Source: Pyrrhosoma nymphula
Taxonomy: Eukaryota > Arthropoda > Insecta > Odonata > Coenagrionidae
DNA length: 64,000 nucleotides
Assembly (NCBI GenBank): GCA_963573305.1
Contig: OY754336.1
Span: forward strand, 13,366,699-13,430,698
Direction: 5' to 3'
This document shows positions 11,756 to 23,890 of this stretch, in pieces (within the stretch, counting starts at the first letter, position 1; each line of letters opens with the position of its first letter). A model generated the notes under the pieces. It made no database searches. It saw only the letters and a list, made by a program, of their open reading frames with translations, and was not told the DNA's origin. A program made the translations under genes and the position numbers.

Positions 11756-14039
11756 TTTGATTCTCTCTACGTTCTCTATGACTATGTATTATGGTTATTT
11801 GAATGCCGTATAAGGTTGACGTAGCGAGGTAGTGTCAGCAGGTGAATGTCTGACGCTTTCAGAGGTTGCAATCCTGCGTATATTTTTAACGAGATTTGAC
11901 ATTACTTTACCCCAGGTTTAATTTGTGTTCGCCAATTTGATGCTGGTGTGAATTAATGAAGAAAATGGATGAACTTAATGCGGGAGAACTAAAAATAGGC
12001 AAATAATTTTTCACCGATGCATTAATTTTCATGATTTTTTTCAATGTGTCGAATTTATTTTTGCAAATTTCGTACACGCCTTTGGGATGGTATTTGCTCA
12101 GGACTCCTGTGCTGAAAAACGTGAACCACTGGGCCATGCGCGTTGTGTCAGTAAACTTGTAGCAAATGATTATGAAATTTGTTGAAAGAAGTACCCATAG
12201 GTACGCACTCGGTTATTTTAAATATGCTGCTATTCCCAAGTGTACGACTCTCGGATATCACGGATTCTTCGTCTGAAGTGCGAGTCCTGAGTACAATCGA
12301 TATAAGAAATCAGGAGCATTTTGCAACGACTCTCTGTTGTTTAAATTCTTAACCAGCTATGGAGAAGGTCATAGGTTTTCGGATTAACGTTTTGTACATC
12401 ATATAAGTCTCATGAAGTAGTACAATGCAATTTCCGCACTCCTTAACTTTATTAACAATTCCTTAGTTTATTATGACACAGATGGAGACTTTATCTTCAA
12501 ACGGCTTATGAAATATGTCACATAATCTTATTAGTCTTAAGAAAAGATGAAAATAGGTATCAACTCTAACCTCTGTTATTTACCAGTTACAAAAGCTTAA
12601 AATTTCACCAGAACCGCACTCACAATTGGATTGGTGGAAGGCCACCCAGTTCTTCTGAAATGTATGCTGAAATGATTTTTTTCTCACTGTGCCATGTCAT
12701 GTTATTTTTAGCGCTTCAACTCAAATATTTAATTGAAAAAAGGTCAGCTACTATTTTTGAAAAAATATATACATATTATCATGAGTTAAAGGTGTTTTTA
12801 GGGAACATTGTCGTTTCCATTATATTTGGAGCGTTATAATATGATATTGGCTTTATGTAAGATATTTTTAAGGCAGAAATTTGTGCATTAATAATAATTT
12901 TTAGTTATAATATTTTCCCAATATTGATTTGAGTTTTGCAATTCAATTGCCAATATATTTTTTCTGAAATATTTTAGTTTTCTTATCGTTAATTCCGTAT
13001 TATTTTTAATTTTCCATCCGGTATTCACCTCACAAGTTTAAAATGTTGTAAACCTCTAGTTAATAAAGGATAAGGAAACAATTTGGGTCTGGTAACAATT
13101 ATTTTTAATCAAGTGTAACAATATAGTTATTTGCATTAATGTTGAAATATCTGCAAAACGTCATGGGTTTAAGCGCAAAGTAACTTTGGACTAATCCACG
13201 TCATTGTAGATGGGATGTAGTGGTACTGTCTTTTTACGTACATGTATTTGTGATTTATCAATTATTTCTTTGCTTTATCGTTTTATAATTCTCATTTCTG
13301 TGATTATGGTTTAATAACTTGTTTATATTTGATATTGTTGTTTCAAGTTTTTTTGGAAATCCAAATTCCCCTAATATTTCTTTTCAATGCAATATTTCAG
13401 TGAACAAAAAAATACAGTAGCCATATTGCGGTTTGCAAAAAATGCATCTCTTAATATGTTTTTGTTTGTTTGAAAGTGATAGCAGTAAATGGTCGTGTGA
13501 AATAGTGGTTGCAATTAAGTACTTCCATCAGTATTGACCATAAAAAAATATTTTATGCGAAATTGAGATAGATTGAGAGAATTGGCAGCTATGGTTAACT
13601 GTGAGCTATTGTGTTGGCCTTAATATACATATTCTGTGCCTTAACTAGTTTTCTATTCCGCTCTTATTTTGAGCGACATTTTTCAGTGTGTTTTAAGTGA
13701 GATGCGATTGACAAACATTCATCGTGAACTAAAATTAGCCGTGTCTGCTTTCCCATGTTCATTGTTTTCATGACGAGTGACACCGTCTGTTTCTGTATTT
13801 ACAGCTCCTATGTTTTGTTCGTTAGTACGTATATCCAAATTTAGTGATCCCAGCATCACTCAATATTTTCTTTCATTTTAGTGATGTTCAATATTGTTAC
13901 GGCTGATAAACTTCCACAAATTCCAAATGGATTTTTATCAAAACTAAGCATGGAGCGTTTCCTTGAGCATTAAGTGCGAGAATTTATGTTTCTAAATTTT
14001 GAAGTTGATATAGTAATTGAATATTTTCTTCTATTACTA
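11756..14039. other. Intergenic DNA, no gene seen
   Basis: Very AT-rich DNA between the B block and the LINE/transposon nest. No coding signature, RNA gene or clear repeat structure was found on either strand. Confidence 0.5.
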
Positions 14040-14211
14040 GTTGCGTTACTTTACTACGATGGCCATTTGAAAGGATTTCGCCTTGATAACAACTCCTCTC
14101 CAATGTTGTCTGTCAGCAACTGCTTCTTTTCCACTCCCATTCTTCGAACTCCTTTCTTAGCTAATCCTTCCACCCTAGTCTTGAAATTATAGTGTTATAG
14201 AAATAGCGTTA
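14040..14211 (-). pseudogene. 3' end of a LINE reverse transcriptase gene, cut off by a transposon
   Basis: Read on the minus strand, this stretch gives, across shifted frames, RLGWKD-LRKEFE and WRGVVIKAKSF-like segments. These resemble the extreme carboxy end of LINE polyproteins. It continues the reading of the LINE relic at 17927-18665; the 3.7-kb transposon at 14212-17926 separates the two parts. Confidence 0.55.
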
Positions 14212-14610
14212 GAGGTGCAACTAATTGTAACAAAAATTATTCTCGTTGTAAATGGTAGGTAACATACTCATAATCAACATACTAAAAATATACATCCGTA
14301 CTATCGCGCAAAATGTGTTTTTTGGCCGCCATCTTGAAAAAACATCAACTATTTTAAAAATCGTGTTTGGTATCAAGTTATAGGAAATTTTATGCTGAAA
14401 AATATATGATATTGGTTTTTGAAAGTAAAATGTTTGGAAAGATGAAGTAAGGGGAAAAATGATGAAAAGATTATACATACATGACCCTGTACTTACACCT
14501 TAAATTATGTTAAATTGCATTACACCTATTCCTGATGCTGTGTGACGAATTTTGGTTTTATGTATTAGGTATCGGTTTCAGGTAGGTAATCTTTGTTTTA
14601 AGTGAAAAAA

Positions 14611-17325
14611 TCATCATAAGAAAAGTGATAGAAGAAACCTGCACATTGTGTTCCAATATACTTTGTGACAATACTCCATATGTCGAATTGACAGCAAAAG
14701 GTTTGACGGGAATGATCAACCCGAGCAAACAAAGAGATGGTAAAATTCATGAACTTTTCAATCCCATATGTACTGGTATGGTTAAAGTACATACAGAATG
14801 TCGACGTGTTCTTAACAAAATTATGTCAATCCTAACAAAATTAAAAGTAATATAAAACTGAAAACATTGCAAGATGATATTCCTTCGGCCAGGTCAAGAA
14901 CGCTACGAGGAAGTGTTGGATTGTTCACTTCAAAAGAGAATTATTTTGTGGCCAGATAATTACGGATTATGAAAAGAGTAAAGAGATGGCAGTCATTCCT
15001 ATGCGTACTTTCCAGATTTGCGGACCAATCTTAAAACTATGCAGTACTAGAAGTTATCTATGGGCAGCAAATGTACACGCGAGGATACTTTCAGTCATAG
15101 ATTTACCTGCTGCAGAAGCTTGATATCACCAAGTGTGCAGTGTCAGTTTTAAGAGCCGCAAACCCACTCCTGTGAAATATACTCTTAAAGGTAATGGAGG
15201 ATTTCCCACATCAGTAGGCCATCCGGGTAGTACTGCTTTTGGAAAGACACGTGAGTGGTCACAAGAAAACTGTCAAGAGTCTGTTAGTGACTTTTTGGAA
15301 AAATTGTGTAGTTTTTTACCAGAGGAGGGAAGTGAGCCTTACACTTCTTGATATTTGAAGAAAATATTGCAAGAACGTTTTGGTGACGTCATAATATCAG
15401 GCAAAAATGGGAAATGTAATATGATAACATTTGGAAAAACTGTATCTAACGTAATCTCGGACTATCACAAACATAAAAGACTTAATACCCTGATGAATAA
15501 AAAATTAGATCAATCGAGTCTGCAGCGAAACTGATTTGTTGTGCAAAAATAAGGACTTTTATCCTATTGCATCCGTTGAAGAAAACAAGACATATCTACT
15601 AACTTGACTAAATTTTTGGATATCCTAATCGGTGATAAATGCAATGGATGTGAAACGGGTTTCGATTGGTCAGACTAATGCAGGCCTCGTTCTCTGATAT
15701 GCCCAATTCCTCTTGCTATAGGCATACAGATTAATAGTGATTTTGGGTCTCGTTTTCCAATTGATGAACATTGCAGACTTGGATTCAGTATGCCTTATGA
15801 TAAGATGCAGAAGTAAATACATTCTTCTGTAATGGATGAAAGTAACCAAAACGTTGTAGCATCAGGCAACTTCTCTCAACGGGTCGCCAACAATGTTGAC
15901 CATAATATAGCCGCAATAAATGGCCATAACATCTTTGATGGGGTCGCAGTTATAATGTGCGCATCAGGAGCATCTTTTACCACCTCTTTATTGCTCAAAG
16001 ACAAAATAAAACTACTCAAATCCCGCCCTTTAGCACATGAAATTATAAAGAAATCAAACATCCCCCTTCACCACATTCAATCGCCAAGCTCAACAGCCAT
16101 GAAAAAACTGACATTTCAAAAATTATAATATGAACCAATTCAAACAAATCTCCTCGATGTTATTTGGAGTACCTGTTACTTAAAACACATCAACCAAGAT
16201 GGTTAGGATACATGCAAAATGTTATAGAAGGTGAACACAGTGGTGTAACAGTAACTTCTTTTCTACCAATGATCGATCTTCCTTCTTCATCCATCCAACT
16301 TCTCATAGCTGTGTATACACCACATTAATGTTCATAAGGAATGAATTGAATGTGAAAACTCCTGTTGTAACCATTGATCAGTGCTTGTGGATTAAGGCAA
16401 TGGAAGTTAAATGCGCTAGTCACAAAGGGGAATTTGATAATGTGATAATCCGGCTTGTTGGGTTTCTTACACTTATGTCCTTTCTTAGGGGGTATTGGAG
16501 GACTGATGGCTGGATCAGGCATAGAAGAAGCTTTGCAAACAGTGTATGCTGAAAATTCAGTACCCCACATGTTAAAAGGTAAAGCGTATTCACGTGCTAT
16601 TAGAGGGCATTTTCTTATTTCTTCAGCTCTCACTGCTTAAATTGTAGTAGATGTACTGAAGTGCAGCCTACCAGTTGAAGTAACTCCAAATTCATATTCG
16701 AGCGGGATTGCATCAGAAAGTGCATTGGTGATGCAATGGAAGTGGAGATGATGATGATGATCCTAACCTTGAAAAATGTATTCACATTTTCAAAAACGTT
16801 CTCAGAGGTGATATCAATGCAGAGGAAGTTATTTAAAATCCTCATCTTCATAATCTTTCATCTCTGATAGATGAAAGGAAGAATTTTCTCAAATCACAAA
16901 ACCATACTGCGAAACTCTGGCTGTTGTATCTGAACATGGTGGGTATTGTAAAAACATTGATTTCGGCTGAGGGATCAGGATATTTTGAAATACATCTACA
17001 GGCGGTTGAGCATATGCTATCATTTTTGCGAGTTCAGGTCATAGTAATTATGCAAAATACGCAAGAAAATACCTTAAACAAATGCGGGAACTAACAATAA
17101 AGAATCCAGAACTTTACAAAATACTGAATAAAGGCCATTTTACTGTACAAAGAAAGGACAGGATGTGGTCTGTTGTTTGGACCGATAAGTACATTGAGAA
17201 AACGCTCATGAAATACACTAAAAGTCGTTCTGGTATTACTAATGGAAGAGGATTGACAGAGAGTCAACATGAAACTTGCACTTTGAGCCATTCTAAATGC
17301 AGTGAACTAATATTTGCTATGAGTT
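14611..17325 (+). pseudogene. Decayed protein of an unnamed transposon family
   Basis: Segments in several frames line up with a protein type I recall from many invertebrate genomes but cannot name. (1) 14625-14830: CTLC, KGLTGMINPSKQRDGKIHE, then VHTECRR, a possible C2-H-C zinc site. (2) 15832-15990: FSQRVANNVDHNIAA followed by GHNIFDG. (3) 16330-16640: PVVTIDQ, FDNVIIRL, then in another frame LGGIGGLMAGSGIEEA and NSVPHMLKGKAYSRA. (4) 16930-17325: AEGSGYF, NYAKYARKYLKQMREL, DRMWSVVWTD and GRGLTESQHE. Stops and frameshifts between the parts make it inactive. The position inside long inverted repeats suggests this was the element's own transposase; that is inference. Confidence 0.65.
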
Positions 17326-17474
17326 AGCTGACCTGTGTTTCAAGTTTTGGTAGTAAACGACATACTGATTAACTGGTGCAAGAATGGCTGAAGATAAAAA
17401 TATTTTTTTTAATTGTTTGCGAAGTTAAAGCTAAAAATAGGTTTTAAAATGTTTGTTAAAAATAATAAAAATAT

Positions 17475-17609
17475 GATCACTGCTTTTTTCCGGGTTATCT
17501 TCCGCGTCAGTTGGTTTGTGGACAACAGTTTCGGTGGCAGGATAGCCAGCGAAACTGTTTCCACAAGCCAACTGACGCGGGAGATTACCCGAAAAAATGC
17601 AAAGATCAA
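17475..17609. mobile_element. Palindromic MITE-like hairpin inside the 3.7-kb transposon
   Basis: Arms of about 55 nt: GTCAGTTGGTTTGTGGACAA on the left is mirrored by the complement of its counterpart near 17560-17575, and TTTTTTCCGGGTTATC by GATTACCCGAAAAAA. The loop is short. No coding capacity. Confidence 0.7.
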
Positions 17610-17926
17610 ACCATCACCGCGGAAACCTTCGCTCTAACATAATAAAAATATTTATACAATACTGCAAAAGCTTTTAGTTTTTCGGCCACCATTTTTTTAT
17701 TTCCTTTATTTTTTAAAAACTAATATCATATTCTTTTTCAGCATGAAATTTACTATAATTTTATACCACACATGATTTTTTAAATTTGTTGATGTTTTTT
17801 CAAGATGTCGGCTAAAAAAACGCATTTTTCGCGACAGTACGGATGTATATTTTTAGAATGTTGATTAAGAGCGTGTTACCTAAAATTTAAAACAAGAATC
17901 ATTTTTGTTGCAATTAGTTCCACCTC

Positions 17927-18665
17927 AAGGTGTTATTTCAACTATTTCTACTGCACTATTACTTGCATGCTCAGTCTCTGCATTGTGGCATCCCAAATGT
18001 GCTTCAGTAACGATCCATTCTCCCCTCTTAAAACATGACCCATCCGTCTCAGGCGTCGTGCTGCAGATAATTACAATTATATCTAGTTCATCATTAATTT
18101 CACTTATCTCTATTATTTTTTGTTCTCCAGAATCCATCTTCATGATTTGACCTAAGGTACGTTTAAGCATCATGTTTTTAAATCCAATCACTCTCTTTCC
18201 ATGTTCTGGAAAAAATAACCCACCTCAGCTCTATACCATAGTTTTAGTTGTGTTATTGCTTTATTTATTCTTAATTCATTTTTTCGTTAACGTTTTACTA
18301 TTCATTATCCTGCTGAAAGACAAATAGCTTCTGTTAGCTGCTCCCAGCATGCTGTGAATTTCGTTTTTCTCCGTTATTTCTGCTTATCAGGCTATGGAGA
18401 CATATGTATATTCTTCTACATTTATTCGGAAATACATGATCTCCCGCGTGAAGAGCATTTATCTCATTATACCCGCTGATTCTTATATAACTCGTCATGT
18501 CATCATTTATTTTCAGACTTCATACTGCTTTTATTATAAACTGCTTTGCTAGAGATACCATATTATTATATTTAAACCAACAATACAATATTATCAGTAA
18601 ATACAAGCAATTTAATTGTTTCTCTAATTTCGTTGTAGTTCCTTGTAGAACTAGTAGATCTAGTT
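17927..18665 (-). pseudogene. LINE reverse transcriptase relic (5' part)
   Basis: On the minus strand, scattered frames contain ETIKLLVFTDNI (degenerate form of the YADD catalytic region), a LTKK/YGIE segment, and near 18060-17990 RRLRRMGHVLRGENGSLL, typical of the carboxy half of LINE polyproteins. Many stops and frameshifts are present. The remaining 3' part lies beyond the 3.7-kb transposon at 14040-14211. Confidence 0.65.
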
Positions 18666-19127
18666 CCTTGCTCTAGGGTGAAGTTGAAAGGAAGTGGTGA
18701 CAATTCATGACCTTGTTGAACTCTAGTGTTAACTTTCGAGGAACACGTATACTCTCGCAGAATTCTTAAATTATATTAGTATCCTTCGGATCATATAATT
18801 TACCGAGGTCCACCAGTTAGTTTTAAATGCCATGCTCTTACATGCACTTCCAAATTGTGTTTCTGCCGAGGCTATTCAAATCAACAAATATGGAATTAAT
18901 TATTTTCCTTTAACCTTTGTTACTTAATGTTATCTATATATACTTATTTAAAACAAATTCAGGAATCATTGCATTTTAACAACGCTTTGGTATTAGATGA
19001 AAAAGTATAAGAATAGATTATTTCTTGATGCTTTTCAAATTATTTTAGCGTGTTTTAAATTCACGACAGCTTTCCAAAATTACGAATTTTCGTACCTCTC
19101 TGTTTCTTAAAAGGATAACCTAAGTGC
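18666..19127. other. Intergenic DNA, possibly more LINE debris
   Basis: AT-rich stretch between the LINE relic and the C block. Some of it may be the decayed upstream part of the same LINE, but I see no motif clear enough to call. Confidence 0.35.
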
Positions 19128-19435
19128 GAATACTAATGCATGGCTCTGGATTAAAATGCAAAAATATCATGTGACGGGACCTATGGTTGCTAAAATTCGT
19201 GATGTTAATGAATAACATCCTGTGTGTCAGATTCAGATATAAAGAGTAGCCGTGAGACTGAAAACAAAGCCTTCGTGGTCAGCGGACAGGCTGTTGCGGG
19301 AACAAACTTAGCCAATAGTGTGGTACAGGCCATGGTGGTAAATGCAAAAGGTGTTTCAATTATTCTACTGAATATTAAGGCATTGACCTTAGGAAATATT
19401 TTCATAAAACAAGAATCATGTAATGATGGAAATAA

Positions 19436-19441
19436 TTTATT
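19436..19441 (-). terminator. Poly(A) signal of gene C
   Basis: AATAAA on the minus strand, about 80 nt past the stop, at the same place as in gene B. Confidence 0.75.
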
Positions 19442-19519
19442 TATACATAAATAATTTTTCAGTACATCACTTAAGGTCGGTAGAAAGAATCCCTATATCG
19501 GAGGTTCCAGCGGAGATTT

Positions 19520-21141
19520 CTAGTAGATGATCTTCTGGTGAATGGGAGAAGCGGCGTAGGTAAGGGGAGCGTGGTGGAGGCCATAGGCGGAGGTGGAGTA
19601 GGCCAGCTTGGCCACGGGACGCACGGCAGCCGCGTGGTAGGCAAGGTGAGAGCCGTGGTAGGCGAGGGGAGAGGCGTGGTAGGCGAGGGGAGAGGCGTGG
19701 TAGGCCACGGGAGAGGAGTGGTAGAAGGCGGGGGCGGCGTAAGCCTTGACTACGGGCTTGGCGGGCTCCGGAGCGGGGGCCTCTTCCTTGGCGGGCTCTG
19801 GGGCCTGAGGCTTGGGGGCTGGGATGACGACGCTGGAGGGCTCCATGTTGACGACGGCGTTGAATCCGTTGACGGCGTCCGCGGTGTACTCGACGGTGCG
19901 CTTCACGCCATCAGGGTCCACGACAGAGTAGCTGCCCTTGACGACTCCGTTCTCCAGGGATTCGCTCTGTGTCTTGGTGTCTCCGGTCTCGGCATCGCTG
20001 ACGTCGTAGGAGAAGTTGTAGGCAGGGTTGGGGTCAACCTCTTCGTCCTCAGCGGCGGGTGCGGGTGCTGGTGCGGGAGTGGTGGTGGTGGCTGGTGCTT
20101 CGGCGACCTTAGCCACGGCCAGGGGTGCGTGGTAGGCCAGGGGGGAGTGGTAGGCCAGGGGTGAGTGGTAGGCGAGGGGTGAGTGGTAGGCAAGGGGGGC
20201 ACGGTAGTATGCAGGTGCGGCTACCCTGGTGACAGCTGGTGCAATGACGTGGCTGTTGGTGGCACTGTAGACTCCAGATTGGAGGAATCCAGCGTTGGCG
20301 ACGGCCACGAGGGCGGCGAGGACGAAGAACTATTGCAAATAGTGAGAAAAAATTTAGTAGCGTTTTGGGAGTGTAAACATTTTCAGTTTCATCGAAATTC
20401 ATCCGCTGTTTCCGTGCATATCCGAGAATGCTCTACTATTCCCTTCAAGCGTTAAAGGTTTTACAATAACGAGCTAAATTTGCTTCGTAAAAAGTCAATG
20501 CCTTTGACTGAGATTACTCTTCTGAAACTACAGGCAAGATCTCATGTCCTCGTTCCGGCAAAAGACAGCATTGACAGCATTTCACAGCATTGATTACTGC
20601 TATTTTTATCCTCTATTCAGCTAGTGGCTACGTTGAAATATATGCTTGGTTATTGCTGTGCCATTTGAATGTATAGAACCTTTTAGTTTGGACTTCTAAG
20701 GCATATACTTTCAAGCTTGTTTTACCCAGAGTAGTCGCTCACTTGACTTGTAAAATTCGCCCGAGATATGTATACTTATGTTATTGTTATATAATTTAGG
20801 ATACTCTCACTAGCAGTTGTCGGTATTACGGGTAAGATCAGCTATTTACATTAAAATTATATATATCCTTACCAATTGAGGCCTGTTCTTACTTTCATAA
20901 ATATTTTAGTACTCTCTGACGAATTAATCACATTCGGCATTGATCGCTATAGAAGAAAATTTGATCTAAAGATTTTATTGTGTTATTGTAGCCATCCCAA
21001 TGTGTAATTGGGGACACTTCGTCCTATTGATCAAGGGAGGTGATGCCAATTTACTGCTTTGAAGGTTCTGCAAGTACTTTTCATAATCCCGGTTTTTTAA
21101 CCAATTGTTTGCCGTTCACAGTAACTCACCTTAGCTGCCAT
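19520..21141 (-). CDS. RR-2 cuticular protein C, two exons, 273 aa
   Basis: Closest paralogue of B and equal in length. Exon 1 at 21130-21141 (MAAK), donor GTGAGT, intron 800 nt, acceptor TTGCAATAG, exon 2 at 20329-19520. Signal peptide residues 1-18; PLAYHS repeats about 48-75; RR-2 about residues 98-167. Within RR-2 it differs from B at a few positions: NPAYNF for NPSYNF, TQSESLE for TQTQSLE, TADAVNGF for TADDVNGF. Loss of the second Asp in TADD is unusual in this cluster. The tail carries SPLAYHA repeats with one SHLAYHA variant and ends HQKIIY. No break is visible, and it should be expressible. Confidence 0.95.
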
Positions 21142-21416
21142 GGTTATTCCTTTGGAGATCTTGTGACTGTGTCGTATCAGTGCTTTGGCTCTGCTTTTAT
21201 ATATTTTGGAATCGCCTCCCTCATAGCCTCCACCCACCTTGAAGGTGATCTCCAGCCCCTCCCATCCACCCCCATTATACCCTTACGTCTTCTTCGATGC
21301 CACGCGCCTGTTGTCCGAATTTCATATTTTGCAACCAGTTGAATTGACGTATTTCGGAGTTACCGGTTTTTGTGCATGCCCTGCCCAATAATCGTCCTTG
21401 GTCCGAGCGAAATTAC
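21142..21416 (-). promoter_or_regulatory. Promoter of gene C
   Basis: TATATAAAA on the minus strand at 21195-21203, about 55 nt before the ATG. Near-identical to the gene B promoter for about 275 nt, then diverges sharply. Confidence 0.8.
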
Positions 21417-21920
21417 TTTTTGCCGACGTGACTGCGGTGGGCTCTCAAGAGCATTTTTTTAATCACCTATCTCTCTGTTTTGTGGCCGGTTGTCTGCTCC
21501 TATTGAGTTGCCTATTAAGGCTAATTTTAACGCTTTTTTAAATTATGCGGAATATAATGTTAATTTGATGGCCAAATAAAATATTTACAAGCCTTTTCAT
21601 GCATATATAATTGCTTGTGCATCCGCTGAAAATAGGTCTCTATAGGGTACGTGGGTTATTTATTTCATTTTATACATGGATTATTATTTAAGAAATTTTA
21701 ATATTAGCTATGGATTAACGAAGGCTTGTATATTGAGACTTTCATTCTTTAATTCCTCTCTATCCTCTGACTTTATACATTTCATACTGTGATGATATAT
21801 CTTATTTACATTCTTAAATCTTTTAATGTGACAATGCTATCGACAAGGCTTTTTATCCGTTGCATGAAGTGAATTTTTTATTTCTGGTCTACCTTTAGAT
21901 TTCCTAGCTGCCTATACTTT

Positions 21921-22219
21921 CAATACTTCTTGCTACATCGTAAAACGGTATTTGCTTTTCCAGATACTGGGGTAGCATTACTCTAATTTAATATGCGTAT
22001 ACTTTGCCTGGTATTTAAACAGTGGTCGTGAACTCGGAGGTTGAGTAACTCTTCTACATTTTCCGAGGACTGATGTAAAGATATCGTAGCCTGTAACAAG
22101 ACAATTGTGCGATATAACTTAATGAAAGAGGGATACAGGTAAAGAAGCTTATCTGACAGTAGTGACCCTAATAGTGGGCGTGAGCCGAAGTCGGCGGTGG
22201 GTATGGGAGAATAAATAGA
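21921..22219. other. Intergenic DNA, no gene seen
   Basis: AT-rich DNA right of the C block with no recognisable feature. Confidence 0.5.
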
Positions 22220-22441
22220 GCCGCACGCAGTCAGATAATTCGTTGAATGTTGCTTCTTTTAATCATGACATTCCTCTGACCAAATACAGGCATCACTTGA
22301 TCGCCGATAGAATTGTCGGAGAGCAGTTAATTGTGTAAAATAATTAATCAATTAATTATTTTAGAGGTTACTTATTCTAAAGATTTTCATGATATATAAT
22401 AATATATGTATTTCAATATGAAATGGCTGACTGCGTGCGGC
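22220..22441. mobile_element. Possible MITE with 15-bp inverted ends
   Basis: GCCGCACGCAGTCAG at 22220-22234 is exactly mirrored at 22427-22441. The 190-nt interior is AT-rich and non-coding. No convincing target duplication was seen, so this stays tentative. Confidence 0.45.
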
Positions 22442-22467
22442 AAAAACTTCATTTAAACTGAAGAATT

Positions 22468-22898
22468 GAAATACCTTAGTTACTCCACTTGTAGTATTTA
22501 TTTACACGACCCGGGTTTCGGCACTTTGTGTCATATTCAGGTCATTATGGCATAATAAAATTTGTTGCCTGACTGAAGACCTGGAGGGGGGCAAGGGCCC
22601 AGGCACATTGACACACCGGTTCCCGTAAGATCACCGAAGTTAAGCAATGTTGGGCCCGGACAGCGGTTTGGTAGGTGGCCATACATACCTTCACCGTGGC
22701 GCGCTTGTCCCCTGTCTGCATGTGGCAGACAGGCATGGGGTTGGCACAATGGCACAAGAAGGTCTAAGTGCCTGGGCTCCTTTTGAAGCCCCCCCCCCAC
22801 CTACAAGCAATCTAATCTAAGACCTGAAGATGACACAAAGTTGCTAAACCCGGGTCGTGACAATAAATATTAGAAGTGGAGTTAACTTAGGTATTTTA
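22468..22898. mobile_element. Inverted-repeat element with GACCCGGGTTT-type arms
   Basis: Left arm 22468-22543 and right arm 22821-22898 are inverted copies, sharing AATACCTNAGTTA-CTCCACTT, ACGACCCGGGTTT and CTTTGTGTCAT-TTCAGGTC with few changes. Non-autonomous DNA element by structure. Its interior is almost entirely a 5S-derived SINE-like sequence. Confidence 0.8.
22598..22815 (+). mobile_element. 5S-rRNA-derived SINE-like element
   Basis: 22598-22680 follows 5S rRNA: ACACCGGTTCCCGTAAGATC, ACCGAAGTTAAGCAATGTTG (pol III box A region) and GGGCCCGGACAGCGGTTTGG (box C region). Further on is a non-5S body with the short hairpin CCTGTCTGCATGTGGCAGACAGG. It is not a 5S gene: the 5' start and 3' third do not match. 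A second, more decayed copy at 62525-62690 shares both the 5S part and the hairpin. Confidence 0.8.
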
Positions 22899-23768
22899 AT
22901 TTTTCCGTAATGGATAACTACCGCAAAGGCAAGCCTACAACCTTTTACTCCATCTAAACTTTGTAATTGCTTAATGTAAAAATGAAGGATGTTATAAAGA
23001 CTTACCAACTCTTATGTAACCCATAGCATTATTTACCATCCTCAAATTATTTTATTTTATTTGGTCTTGCATTCGAATCTGAAGTGATTTTATGTATACA
23101 TTGTGCTTTTTCTTATGTAGCTTGCCACAGAACAATAAACGAGCATTATAATTATTTGTATTATTTCTGCAGCTTTGGTCTATAATTTTTTCAATTAAAA
23201 AACCACCCATTTGCCAACGTATCACCTCTTTATGTAGTCTTGTTCAGGGCTAAAAATGCAATACATAAGTCATACATGAACAAACGTGCTTGAATATACA
23301 TAAATATTGTTCACCGATATTAAGTATATACCTAGCAATCAATCAATAATTAAGTGCTAAAGATTATATACATGTTCAAATTATTATTGTTGCTTAATGG
23401 TGACCGTCGAAATCATGGCTAGAATTTAAAGATGATAAAATAAACTATATAATAATTTATTTTAGTGGTTACTGATTCAAAGAATGTTGATACTATAGAA
23501 ATAGATTGTGAATTCAAAGAATTAAATGGGAGAAGAAGTGTTTGGAAATTTTAGCCATTCTCCACGCATTAGAGGTTCATCCTTTATAATTTGTATATGT
23601 TTTTGAAACTTAATATTTTTGTGGATATATCTGTAGGTATAGTCGTAATATTTGAAAAATATCCCGCTTCTATTTTAAGTGGAAAACTTCTTCGATATGT
23701 CGTTTAGGGAACCAGTGATATATGTTAAATACCTACCTAAGGTGAAAAGTAATTTTCCATTGCCTTCC
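22899..23768. other. Intergenic DNA, no gene seen
   Basis: AT-rich DNA up to the left edge of the large segmental duplication. Confidence 0.5.
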
Positions 23769-23854
23769 GTGTCCAGTTCAGGTACAGTTACAATGAATAT
23801 ATCTAAAATCTTGAGCAATAACAGAAGTACGGTGCGTTTCTGCTTGAGTTTAAT

Positions 23855-23860
23855 TTTATT
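23855..23860 (-). terminator. Relic poly(A) signal of pseudogene E'
   Basis: AATAAA on the minus strand in a conserved context (TTTTATTTGCATAAATATGCGCTCAT, split here at the hexamer) matching gene E at 43530-43535. Confidence 0.6.
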
Positions 23861-23890
23861 TGCATAAATATGCGCTCATAACATCAATAT

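Larger units (their letters stand above)
14212..17926. mobile_element. 3.7-kb DNA transposon with long terminal inverted repeats
   Basis: Arms at 14212-14435 and 17700-17926 are inverted copies (about 225 bp), beginning GAGGTG-AACTAATTG and sharing AAAAATATACATCCGTACT. The interior (14.6-17.3 kb) holds a decayed protein on the plus strand. The flanks show a possible imperfect 9-bp target duplication (TAACACCTT versus TAACGCTAT, minus strand), too eroded to be sure. A small palindromic element sits inside near the right end. Confidence 0.85.
19128..21920. repeat. Duplicated block containing gene C (pairs with 8000-11755)
   Basis: Aligns in order with the gene B block, from TACTAATGCATGGCTCTGGATT on the left to the GCTATCGACAAGGC region and beyond on the right. 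It lacks the 8219-9196 insertion. Confidence 0.85.

Noticed and set aside
22598..22680. 5S rRNA gene
   Set aside because: Only the central part matches; the ends are missing and it is embedded in repeat sequence.
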